Shown: piece after piece, positions 1-6,712 of the stretch
How positions within the stretch are numbered: position 1 is the stretch's first letter
Layout: every line of letters begins with the position of its first letter
Assembly (NCBI GenBank): GCA_964489405.1
Contig: CAZAYL010000032.1
Span: forward strand, 1 to 10,712
DNA: 10,712 nt
Origin: CAKVOD01 sp964489405
Lineage (GTDB): Bacteria; Bacillota; Clostridia; Christensenellales; UBA1242
Reading direction: 5' to 3'
Made by a program: the position numbers and the translations under genes
The notes under the pieces: generated by a model
The model's database searches: none
What the model saw: the letters and a program-made list of their open reading frames with translations, nothing else
What the model was told of the DNA's origin: nothing

Positions 1-197
1 TTTGGAATAAAATACTCTGCTACTGCCCTATGTGTATATAGAATATATTGTTTTCCTCTAAAATAAAGAGAGTAAAAATGATATCCTTTATTGTACCCGC
101 CTTTTAGCCACCTTTTTGTTTTTTCATTTCTTAATCGACCAGTATCTTCTATCCAGAAATCAGACTCTTGTCCACTAAGAAGGACTCTTTTTTCCAA
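1..197 (-). CDS. HNH-type homing endonuclease inside the nrdD intron, N-terminal part (runs off window)
   Basis: Only the first 65 codons are in the window; the gene continues past the left edge. The visible N-terminus has the layout of phage HNH/NUMOD-type intron endonucleases: a W-I-E-D-x-G-R-L-R-N segment (about residues 20-29), a K-R-W-L-K-G-G-Y basic stretch, a G-Y-H-F-Y-S-L strand, and a T-H-R-A-V-A-E-Y-F-I-P block near residue 60 that matches the 'VHRLVAxxF' block preceding the HNH core in this family. The catalytic HNH residues themselves lie outside the window. The start is a TTG at 197..195, chosen because GAAAGGAG (207..214) sits 9 bases upstream; a second in-frame TTG at 206 abuts that site and is unlikely. 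The gene starts about 55 bases after the intron's Q element, so it is probably carried in a P6/P6a loop. Expected role: cleaving intronless nrdD alleles so the intron spreads. Family placement is inference from the N-terminus only. Confidence 0.75.
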   Translation of the reverse strand, partial: MEKRVLLSGQESDFWIEDTGRLRNEKTKRWLKGGYNKGYHFYSLYFRGKQYILYTHRAVAEYFIP

Positions 198-383
198 AGT
201 ATTCAACTCCTTTCTATTTTATTTTTGGTCATATTATTTATAAGTAAAGCTTCGCTGCTGATTGCCCAATCCATAATGTTTTTTATAGCATTCACGCCTA
301 AGTTTCCTTTACGTTGTAGCAATTATGGCTCTAAGGGGTTCCCAGCAATTAGAGAGATTTTAGTACAGCAGTTGTTAGTTTTT
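1..383 (-). ncRNA. Group I self-splicing intron (subgroup IA-like) in nrdD, 5' part
   Basis: The 5' splice site is placed between 384 and 383. Exon bases AGTACGGT (391..384) pair with the internal guide GCTGTACT (369..362) to give an 8-bp P1 ending in the diagnostic U.G pair at the splice site. The conserved P element AATTGCTGGGAAC (350..338) and Q element AATCAGCAGC (263..254) follow. TGCTGG (347..342) and TCAGCA (261..256) can form P4, and the segment between them fits P5. The R and S elements (P7, P3', P8) are not visible and should lie beyond the left edge, after the endonuclease gene. Splicing after this U leaves exon 1 at exactly 223 codons, phase 0, ending in the conserved QYG of NrdD. 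Unspliced RNA would read only Lys-Asn before a TAA at 377..375. Bases 198-383 hold only intron structure and the ribosome-binding site of the endonuclease. T4 nrdD (sunY) is a known precedent for a group I intron in this gene. Confidence 0.92.
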
Positions 384-1052
384 ACCGTACTGAGAGCTAG
401 CTACCGCAGTGATAATCTGAGTTGTTACAGTAGTGGCGGTAGAAAGTCGATGTTGAGGGTCAATACGGATACCGTTAATAACAGTCCCGTTTTGAAGCAT
501 ATCTTCAAGGTTAATTAAGCAACAGTTCGAAAGAGCATTCTGCGCCAAATAATCCATATCATGCTGATGAATAATACCCTTATCGTGCGCATCACAAATT
601 TCCTTCGGAAGAATCTTTCTTCTACTAATATCTGTACACAGAATACCTGCCAAATAGTCTCTCTGAACTGTAACGGTATCTGCATCCTTATTGGAGTTTT
701 CAGTTTTCCAATATTCATTAGTTCCGCCAAGAAGCTCCATGACCGCTTCATCAATTAGATTGCCTCTTGCCTGATTTCTCTTGTCTCGATAGAGGATGTA
801 AGCTTTCGCAACATCTTTTCTCTTTGTGCTAGAGAGTCCACGCTCGACATAATCTTGAATTTCTTCAATAGTAAGCTGCTTATTTTCCGCCTTCTTCGCA
901 ATATAGTTAGCAATATTCATTGCTTTCTCTCTTGCGAATTCTGAGACTTCACCATCAACCGCTCTAAAAGCGGCGAGCACCGCACGAATGATTTTTAGCT
1001 CATCAAAAGCTTGAGATGTGCCGTCTCTTTTTATAATGTTTTGTGTTTTCAC
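384..1052 (-). CDS. nrdD: Anaerobic (class III) ribonucleoside-triphosphate reductase, exon 1
   Basis: Exon 1 encodes 223 residues of the catalytic subunit that reduces ribonucleoside triphosphates to deoxyribonucleotides with a glycyl radical under anaerobic conditions. Residues about 3-92 form an ATP-cone allosteric domain (IIKRDG start; TIEEIQDYVERGL and KAYILYRDKR blocks). The catalytic barrel begins after about residue 110. HDKGIIHQHDMDYL (156-169) and NCC (176-178) match the T4 NrdD segment around its active-site Cys79. The roughly 95 extra N-terminal residues relative to T4 are the ATP-cone. TATTVTTQIITAVASSQYG (205-223) matches the conserved stretch before QYGG. The start is GTG at 1052..1050, with AGGAGGT at 1068..1062 and 9-base spacing. 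The second active-site Cys, the glycyl-radical site and any nrdG activase would lie in exon 2 or beyond, outside the window. The gene is interrupted rather than truncated: the reading frame enters a group I intron at 383. Confidence 0.95.
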
Positions 1053-1066
1053 AGTACATTTACCTC

Positions 1067-1107
1067 CTAAATTATATAAATTAGCTTTAAGGAACTAAAT
1101 ATATTTA
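1067..1107. repeat. Pair of AT-rich palindromes in the gap before nrdD
   Basis: Two similar inverted repeats, CTAAATTATATAAATTAG (1067-1084, one mismatched pair) and TAAATATATTTA (1096-1107, perfect; the C at 1095 extends the resemblance), have starts 28 bases apart. They occupy most of the 73-base gap between the DUF3310 gene and nrdD and come just before the nrdD ribosome-binding site. They could be operator half-sites or chance in AT-rich DNA. They do not resemble the NrdR box. Confidence 0.3.
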
Positions 1108-1125
1108 ATTTTTGTGGATATCTAA

Positions 1126-1338
1126 TTATTTAAAATGGGTTTCTATATAATACTGAATATAAAAAACCGCCTTTTCTAAATCTTCTTTTTCCTTTGTTTT
1201 GTCTTTTCTTCCTGCCCGTGAGATATATTTCACAGCATTTCCCAAACAAAAGTCGAGTTGCCAGTCGGTAATTACATCGATTGGCTCGTACTCTCGACCA
1301 TCTGTATAGTGGGAGGGGTGGTTAACACAACTCTCCAT
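1126..1338 (-). CDS. DUF3310 family protein
   Basis: A 70-residue protein of the DUF3310 family (PF11753), common in phages of Gram-positive bacteria and sometimes labelled a nucleotide kinase-like or SPO1-type protein without firm biochemistry. Diagnostic blocks are VNHPSHYTDG near the N-terminus, a D-x-I-x-x-W-Q-L-D-F-C-L-G-N-A-V-K-Y core, then S-R-A-G-R-K-D-K and an E-D-L-x-K-A-V-F-Y-I-Q-Y-Y-I helix. The start is taken as ATG at 1338..1336 because AAGGAG (1350..1345) lies 6 bases upstream; an in-frame ATG at 1365 has no comparable site and would add nine unconserved residues. The start lies inside the 3' end of the DNA polymerase gene (17-base overlap), which suggests translational coupling. 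Function unknown; its position between polymerase and nucleotide reductase hints at a nucleotide-related role, which is inference. Confidence 0.88.
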   Translation of the reverse strand: MESCVNHPSHYTDGREYEPIDVITDWQLDFCLGNAVKYISRAGRKDKTKEKEDLEKAVFYIQYYIETHFK

Positions 1339-4300
1339 ATCGTTCTCCTTGTAAACACATTTCATCGTTTATAACCTCAGTAATAAGGTAAAGCTGATGC
1401 CATGCGGTTTTGGCATAAGTTTTAGCAACAAAAGTATCTTCTCGTCTATATCCTGTAACCATGATTTTTGCACCTTTTCTAAACCAGCTTTTTTCAATAA
1501 CGGTTTTAGTGCCATCAAGATTAACCTGAGAAATTTGACGGTTTGCCATTGCGTAATACTCTTTTGTAAATTTTACATTTACAACTCCGCTTGTGGTGAG
1601 CAGAGAAATTGAAGAGCGAGTGTCGTTCTTGGCAATAACAGTACCGACAAGTCGTGTAAGCTTATAAATAGGAATTTGCTTACCCCCACGCTTAAAGTAG
1701 TAATCAATCTCGCAATTAGGAATTTTGTCAAAATCTTTAATTCCATATTTAATTTTATTGACATTGGCTAGTTCGTGTGAATGATAATAAAAACACAAAC
1801 TATCCATTTCCCAAGCAGATATATTACCTTTAGCATTCTTTTCCCAGCATTCTTTGAACAAAAGTTCATTTACTTTTGCTAAAGCCGTTTCTTGATGTTC
1901 TTTTAACCAAACCTTGGCACTTTCCATAACTCTTGAATAGAGTCTTTCCCAAATCTTTTGTTCTATTCTATAACAATTATCTGCAAAAGTCAATAATTCC
2001 ATATCAAAGAACTCTGAGAAAACATTGACGAGATGCTCATGATTTAAAACGAAATCAGAACCATCTTTACAATAGGCTTTTAAATACTTATTGAAGTTAA
2101 AAATTCTAATTTCATTTTGCAATTCCGAAGGAAGGACACCCTTTTGAATTAGCATATTAAAATTCTGCAAAGTTAAACGGCTTTTAGGCTCAGAAACAAT
2201 ATTAATGTAAGCTGCCATGATGCCAACTCTGGGTTCTTCTGGATAAATATCTTTGCCCCAACTTGAATCAGTTTCGTCAAAAGCTCCAGCTTTAATTAGG
2301 GTGATAATTTCAGACTTCTTTAGCGGACATCTCTGAATAAAATCAAACAGTCCTCTGTAAGGTCTGCCCGCCAAAATCTTATCAACAGACTCTTGGTTAA
2401 TGCCTGTTAAGCCTTTTAAACCAAAACGAATAACATTGTTCGCTGCGTCTGGTTTAAAGCTATACTGAGAACGATTAATATCAACCAAAGATACTTTGAT
2501 ATTTTTTTCTCTAATGGCACCAATAGCTTTTGCAAGTTTAACATAATTGGTTCCGCTTTCTTTTTCTTCTTCCAGTGCGCCGCTGTTAACAATAAGACAG
2601 GCAGTATTCCAATAAATGGGGTTCCAATGAGTTGCAAGATATGCCGTTTGGAATCCAATAAAACTGTAAGAAGTTGAATGGATGTCAGAAAAGGCGTAGC
2701 CTGTACCTGGACCGACAACGAAATCCCAAATATACTGAGCAAGACCTTTATGCTTCGCTGTTGAGAATATTTGTTCTTTTAAAGCAGGGATCTTGTCCAT
2801 CTTTTTCTTACTAACTACTCGTCTAGCTTGGTTAGCGTCAAACAAGCTAAAACCGCAAAGTTCTTTGTCCATTAGAACCTTCATCATTTGCTCTTGTGAA
2901 ATTCCAATCCCAAAAGTAGAGCTAAGGTATTTTCCTAGAGCTTTTCTATCTGTTTCTGAAAGATTATATTTTATAATATCTTTTTGATACTCTAGGCTAT
3001 TTCTCTTATAACGACAAAACTTGTCCAGCCAAGTTTCTGCCCCTTGCTCTGTTGTCATCAAGCGAATCAAGCCATTGGTTGCGGATAGCTCTTGCATATT
3101 CTGAGGTCGAACTTTCTTTGCACCCTGTCTTCCAATATCAGAATCTAACTGAAAGAGGTCTAGACTCGCTGCCTCTTGAATAACCGCCCATGTCTCTTTA
3201 TCTGTTTCAATAGGCAGAACATCTGGATGAAGATATTTATCATAGGCTTGTTTTAAAGTTAAATCTTTTTCAATGTAGCCATCTTCTTTTAAAAGTTCAA
3301 TGGTCTGAATAATTTTATCCTGCACGCTTGTAACTAGAATATCAAATTTTACACCGCCGCAAGCTTCAAGTTGATGAAGGTCATATTGGGTAGTAATAGT
3401 TCCATCTGGAGCTTTCATATAAGCAGTATAAGCAAAAGGGTCTTCATCGGAGAACAATACACCAGATGCGTGACGACCTCTTGTAGAAATACAACCCTCA
3501 ATACCTTGAATAATGTCTAATAGACCGGGGTACTTTTCAACCTCTGAGACGAATGCGGTAACGGGTTTCCGCCCTTTTTCTTCATTACCGTAAACTACAT
3601 CATGAATACTCCAAACGAAACCTCTTTCAGAAGGAATTAAAGAAGAAAGATATTGTGAAATATCGTTATCTATACCATCAGGAAACTCTTGTGAACGATA
3701 TCCTCGGCAGGCGGTTTGCACGCTTCGTTTTGATGACTCTGTACCAAAAGTACAAACATAAACCGCACCAAGAGATTCTCTAATAAGAGGATTTGTAATT
3801 TGAGAATCGAAATTCTGTCCTCTTTCTGCTCTAATCGCGGCGATGATAGAGCTAACTTTTGATGGTGAAACATCTATATCAATATCGCCAAGCTCACGAG
3901 TGTCTCTATTCATGTATCTAAAAAAAGGAAAAGACCACTCTAGAGGGTCTAACTGCGTTATCTGGAGGAGATAGTGATTAAGAGCAGCGCACGCAGAGCC
4001 ACGCCCCGCACCTACCGTAGAGCCACACTCCCAAATTTTATTAACATAATGAGCAAGAGTAACTGGATAACTAAACATATTAGTGTTTAGTCTTTCTCCT
4101 ACTATTGTTTTTACTTCGGCTTCTTCTTCTAGTTCATCAAGATATGTACTATTTAATTTACCAATTTCTTGAAGTTTATCTACACAAGTATTAACCCAGT
4201 AGCGGTCAACATCGTTGTTTGAGTAATACATTTTTGAAAGCTGGTCATATTTAGTGAGAAAAATGGGGGGAGTCTTTTTCTCAATATAAGGTACTTTAAC

Positions 4301-5224
4301 TTTTGGAACTTGTTGTGAATGAGCTAAAGAATAATTTTCAATTTTGTTGTAGATTTCCATGGAATTCTTAAACATTTCTTGAACAAAAAGCTCATCATAA
4401 CCAGACTTTGCAAATTTCTCAATCATGTCTTCATTAGTGTGAAGATATGCGTCTTGATAAAAAGCATCGACTTCTCGCTCTTTATTTTCACTATTGAGAA
4501 AAGCTTTATGGACATATCTATCTTCTGGCTTTAAATAATGAGCATCAGAAGTGGGAATCATTTTTACTCCGAAACAATGTGCGATAGAAACCATGCGGCG
4601 ATTGACGATAAGTTGTTCTTTAGATATTCCTGGCTGGACTTCTATATAAAAGTCTTCACCAAAGAGATTCTTTAGCCACAAGAGAAAAGTAACAATTTTA
4701 TTGTGCCAATAAGTTTTAGCTTGTTCGTCTTTCTTTTCTTCTGCGGTGGTTAGGTTAAGAATTGCTTGTTCCAGTTCTCCACCGATACAAGCGGAAGAAG
4801 CAATCAAATGACCTGGCTCTCGTAGCACAACTTCCGCCAATTCAGACTTCAACAAATCAACTCTTGTTAAGCCTTTTGCTGAATAACTATTTAACCAAGC
4901 TATCGTTGAAAGCTCCCTTAGCTGATGATGACCAATTTTATCTTTTGCTAAAAGAATAAAATGAAAATGGTCATTATTAGGTCTTTCATCTACAAGATAA
5001 ATTTCATCACCAAGGATAACTTTAAAATCTGGATATTTATCTTTCAGCTCTTGAGCATATTGATTGGCTTCTGGGTGACTGCTAAGACATTCATGCTCTG
5101 TGATAGCAATGCCGCTCAGACCAATTTCAATAGCTCGGTCAATTAATTGCTTTGGAGAAGGGAGAGCATCTCGCAATCTCAGATTGCTATATCTTGTATG
5201 GTTATGAACATCGCATCTCTGCAT
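1322..5224 (-). CDS. dnaE: DNA polymerase III alpha subunit, DnaE type (family C replicative polymerase)
   Basis: A 1300-residue family C DNA polymerase, the likely replicative polymerase of this element. The N-terminal PHP domain (about 1-290) starts H-N-H-T-R-Y-S (7-13) and carries candidates for all nine metal ligands known from bacterial DnaE PHP sites: H7, H9, D19, H44, E74, H88, C146, D227, H229. The palm has V-G-A-G-R-G-S-A (404-411) and G-D-I-D-I-D (446-451); D447 and D449 align with E. coli D401/D403, and K-F-D-I-L supplies the third aspartate (D628). R-G-R-H-A-S-G-V (about 582-588) and an S-x-T-S-Y-S-F-I-G-F-Q-T-A-Y-L finger segment also fit. A helix-hairpin-helix-like region (L-I-K-A-G-A-F-D) is followed by a C-terminal OB-fold-like stretch. 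No DnaQ-type exonuclease is inserted in PHP, which separates it from PolC. The start is ATG 5224..5222, with AAAGGAG (5241..5235) 10 bases upstream. A GTG at 5233 sits one base from that site and is rejected. The 3' end overlaps the DUF3310 gene by 17 bases. Confidence 0.96.
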   Translation of the reverse strand: MQRCDVHNHTRYSNLRLRDALPSPKQLIDRAIEIGLSGIAITEHECLSSHPEANQYAQELKDKYPDFKVILGDEIYLVDERPNNDHFHFILLAKDKIGHHQLRELSTIAWLNSYSAKGLTRVDLLKSELAEVVLREPGHLIASSACIGGELEQAILNLTTAEEKKDEQAKTYWHNKIVTFLLWLKNLFGEDFYIEVQPGISKEQLIVNRRMVSIAHCFGVKMIPTSDAHYLKPEDRYVHKAFLNSENKEREVDAFYQDAYLHTNEDMIEKFAKSGYDELFVQEMFKNSMEIYNKIENYSLAHSQQVPKVKVPYIEKKTPPIFLTKYDQLSKMYYSNNDVDRYWVNTCVDKLQEIGKLNSTYLDELEEEAEVKTIVGERLNTNMFSYPVTLAHYVNKIWECGSTVGAGRGSACAALNHYLLQITQLDPLEWSFPFFRYMNRDTRELGDIDIDVSPSKVSSIIAAIRAERGQNFDSQITNPLIRESLGAVYVCTFGTESSKRSVQTACRGYRSQEFPDGIDNDISQYLSSLIPSERGFVWSIHDVVYGNEEKGRKPVTAFVSEVEKYPGLLDIIQGIEGCISTRGRHASGVLFSDEDPFAYTAYMKAPDGTITTQYDLHQLEACGGVKFDILVTSVQDKIIQTIELLKEDGYIEKDLTLKQAYDKYLHPDVLPIETDKETWAVIQEAASLDLFQLDSDIGRQGAKKVRPQNMQELSATNGLIRLMTTEQGAETWLDKFCRYKRNSLEYQKDIIKYNLSETDRKALGKYLSSTFGIGISQEQMMKVLMDKELCGFSLFDANQARRVVSKKKMDKIPALKEQIFSTAKHKGLAQYIWDFVVGPGTGYAFSDIHSTSYSFIGFQTAYLATHWNPIYWNTACLIVNSGALEEEKESGTNYVKLAKAIGAIREKNIKVSLVDINRSQYSFKPDAANNVIRFGLKGLTGINQESVDKILAGRPYRGLFDFIQRCPLKKSEIITLIKAGAFDETDSSWGKDIYPEEPRVGIMAAYINIVSEPKSRLTLQNFNMLIQKGVLPSELQNEIRIFNFNKYLKAYCKDGSDFVLNHEHLVNVFSEFFDMELLTFADNCYRIEQKIWERLYSRVMESAKVWLKEHQETALAKVNELLFKECWEKNAKGNISAWEMDSLCFYYHSHELANVNKIKYGIKDFDKIPNCEIDYYFKRGGKQIPIYKLTRLVGTVIAKNDTRSSISLLTTSGVVNVKFTKEYYAMANRQISQVNLDGTKTVIEKSWFRKGAKIMVTGYRREDTFVAKTYAKTAWHQLYLITEVINDEMCLQGERYGELC
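1345..1350 (-). promoter_or_regulatory. Ribosome-binding site of the DUF3310 gene
   Basis: AAGGAG, embedded in the last codons of the polymerase gene, lies 6 bases before the ATG at 1338. It decides the start over the ATG at 1365. Confidence 0.75.
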
Positions 5225-5234
5225 TTTTTTCACT

Positions 5235-5241
5235 CTCCTTT
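5235..5241 (-). promoter_or_regulatory. Ribosome-binding site of the DNA polymerase gene
   Basis: AAAGGAG, 10 bases before the ATG at 5224. It is only one base from the upstream in-frame GTG at 5233, so it selects the ATG. Confidence 0.75.
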
Positions 5242-5255
5242 CTGTCTATACTATA

Positions 5256-5284
5256 ATGATACTACTTTTTAAGCAAAAAATCAA
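5256..5284 (-). promoter_or_regulatory. Candidate sigma-A-type promoter for the polymerase gene
   Basis: TTGATT (5284..5279), a 17-base spacer and TATCAT (5261..5256) lie in the 97-base gap between the SF1B helicase and the polymerase. The -35 matches 4 of 6 and the -10 matches 5 of 6 consensus bases. Predicted initiation near 5249 would give a leader of about 25 bases including the ribosome-binding site. The region is AT-rich, so a chance match is possible; no clear terminator precedes it. Confidence 0.4.
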
Positions 5285-5321
5285 TTATTATTAAAACCTC
5301 TGATATTCTGATACATTCAAA

Positions 5322-6503
5322 TTAAGAATTTTTTATTAACACGCATTTTTTAGAACTTCTAGTAACTGCGGTGTAGAGCCAGCGGGCGTGTTCCTCTTTA
5401 TCAAAAGGAAAGCTTTCTTCAAAAACAAGAACTTTATCCCATTCGCTACCTTGTGCTTTATGCACGGTAATGCAATATCCATAGTCGAATTCTTTTAAAA
5501 CTTTTTTTCGATGTGTCTTTGAGCGACTAATTAAGTATTCTTGCTGCTTGGAAAGAGCTTTTTGTCCAGAGGTAAAAAATTCTTTATCTAAGATAAGATT
5601 AGAAAACCGCTCCCCTTCTTCTGTTACAAATTCGCCCTCCATCACAGGAATGCTATCAATCTTCATCCATGAAGGATAGTGAATAAAACTTTCATAAGTA
5701 TTTGCTAAACGACCAAGAGAGCCGTTAATAAGGGGGGATTCTTTATCACTAAGTGTTTGCCAGTCGTTTCTGCAGCAAATAATTTTATCATTCTCTTGCG
5801 GAGTCAGCTTGGTGAAACCTAAATATTGACGAATTTGTTGGTTGAGACTACGACGAGTATTGTTTGTTCCCACTAGAACAATGTCTGCCCAAGTTAGCAT
5901 ACCCATATTTAAGTTATTTTTATTTAAAACTTGAACATCTTTTCCATTGAATAAAGAAAGCGGTTTTCCTTCACGAATATCCATTGATAAGCGAATAATT
6001 TCGCTATCTTGTGCTTGCCGCATAATCTCGTTAAAAAAGATATGAGGGTGGTCAAGCAAATGATTGTCAGTATCTTTTGAGATAGGTGGAAGCTGACCGG
6101 GGTCTCCTAGAAATATCATATAAATACCATGGTATTTCATTAACTGTTCTATCATTTCTTTCGGTACCATTGAACATTCATCAATAATGATTAAAGAGTA
6201 AGCAAGCTGGTCTTTAGCTATCTTAATAAAAGTTCCATCTTTTTGAGGGATAAAATCGTATAGTAGTTTATGTAAAGTTATGGCGTTTTGATTACCTTTT
6301 TTACGGAGAACCTCACTAGCTTTCCCTGTAAAAGTAGCATAACAAACATCTTTTTCGGGGATATCTAAAGCTTCAACGATAGCTCTTACTGTTGTTGACT
6401 TACCTGAACCCGCATAGCCAGATATTACGGTATATTTTTCGCCATAATGATATCTGGCTACAGCTATTTTTAAGCCTTCTTCTTGTTTCATAGTCAATTC
6501 CAT
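5322..6503 (-). CDS. SF1B DNA helicase (Dda/RecD/Pif1-like)
   Basis: A 393-residue ATP-dependent 5'-3' type helicase of superfamily 1B. Visible motifs: Q-like N-terminal K-Q-E-E-G-L (6-11); Walker A G-Y-A-G-S-G-K-S-T (29-37); motif Ia T-F-T-G-K-A-S (57-63); Walker B I-I-I-D-E-C-S-M-V (105-113); motif III G-D-P-G-Q-L-P-P-I (133-141); motif V C-I-T-V-H-K-A-Q-G-S-E-W-D (344-356); motif VI A-R-W-L-Y-T-A-V-T-R-S-S (373-384). The length is close to T4 Dda (439 aa) and far below cellular RecD, with no long N-terminal extension. A Dda-like role in fork restart or protein displacement is more likely than a RecBCD role (inference). The start ATG at 6503 overlaps the preceding stop by one base (TAATG). 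GGAGG lies 12 bases upstream, slightly long, and an in-frame ATG at 6491 is an alternative. It is the last gene of a three-gene cluster opened by the promoter at 6956-6984. Confidence 0.93.
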   Translation of the reverse strand: MELTMKQEEGLKIAVARYHYGEKYTVISGYAGSGKSTTVRAIVEALDIPEKDVCYATFTGKASEVLRKKGNQNAITLHKLLYDFIPQKDGTFIKIAKDQLAYSLIIIDECSMVPKEMIEQLMKYHGIYMIFLGDPGQLPPISKDTDNHLLDHPHIFFNEIMRQAQDSEIIRLSMDIREGKPLSLFNGKDVQVLNKNNLNMGMLTWADIVLVGTNNTRRSLNQQIRQYLGFTKLTPQENDKIICCRNDWQTLSDKESPLINGSLGRLANTYESFIHYPSWMKIDSIPVMEGEFVTEEGERFSNLILDKEFFTSGQKALSKQQEYLISRSKTHRKKVLKEFDYGYCITVHKAQGSEWDKVLVFEESFPFDKEEHARWLYTAVTRSSKKCVLIKNS

Positions 6504-6712
6504 TAGGTGCTCTTTCCTCCTTCTTTTTTATTTTTATTCTCTTCCTCCTCTTTAACGAAGAAAAGAAACATTTCTAAAACACCGTGCTCATTTGGGGCAA
6601 CCGTAGATGAAATGACTCTATACCCCTCTTCTGCGTATTCATTTAAAATTTTTTGTAAAGTAGAAGTGCAATAGTTTGATATTCGAACGACTTTGTTTTT
6701 AATTTTACTCAT
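6503..6712 (-). CDS. Small DUF4177-like protein
   Basis: A 69-residue protein. The first 50 residues resemble the DUF4177 pattern: a beta strand (K-V-V-R-I-S), a helix with L-Q-K-I-L-N-E-Y-A-E-E-G-Y-R-V-I-S-S (about 19-36), and a second strand ending M-F-L-F-F-V. The 'L-N-x-x-x-x-E-G-(Y/W)-x-(V/L)-(I/V)-S' signature is the basis of the call. The C-terminal 16 residues are a low-complexity run rich in E, K and N and probably disordered. It overlaps the zinc-ribbon gene by 8 bases and the helicase gene by 1 base, so the three are almost certainly co-transcribed and translationally coupled. DUF4177 has no established biochemical function; none is assigned. Confidence 0.75.
   Translation of the reverse strand: MSKIKNKVVRISNYCTSTLQKILNEYAEEGYRVISSTVAPNEHGVLEMFLFFVKEEEENKNKKEGGKST

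Noticed and set aside
375..383. Extension of nrdD by two codons (Lys-Asn) to a TAA at 375
   Set aside because: These bases lie in the P1 loop of the group I intron; homology to NrdD ends precisely at QYG, so this is intron sequence, not a natural C-terminus or a simple frameshift.
168..518. Plus-strand open frame across the intron and nrdD exon
   Set aside because: It lies antisense to conserved NrdD codons and to structured intron RNA, has no ribosome-binding site, and has no recognisable domain.
1071..1076. TATAAT (minus strand) just before nrdD as a promoter -10 box
   Set aside because: Initiation would fall inside the Shine-Dalgarno sequence, and the spacing-correct -35 position holds only a poor match.
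1339..1365. ATG at 1365 as the DUF3310 start
   Set aside because: There is no good ribosome-binding site, the added residues are not family-like, and AAGGAG fits the ATG at 1338.
2416..2742. Minus-strand 108-codon open frame inside the polymerase gene, and other short frames within the large genes
   Set aside because: They are out-of-frame shadows of a strongly conserved coding sequence, with no ribosome-binding site and no domain.
1322..5224. Calling the polymerase PolC
   Set aside because: PolC has an exonuclease domain inserted in PHP and N-terminal OB domains before it; here PHP begins at residue 1 without an insertion and the order is DnaE-like.
5225..5233. GTG at 5233 as the polymerase start
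   Set aside because: It is one base from AAAGGAG, too close for initiation; the ATG at 5224 has 10-base spacing and starts the PHP motif at the usual distance.
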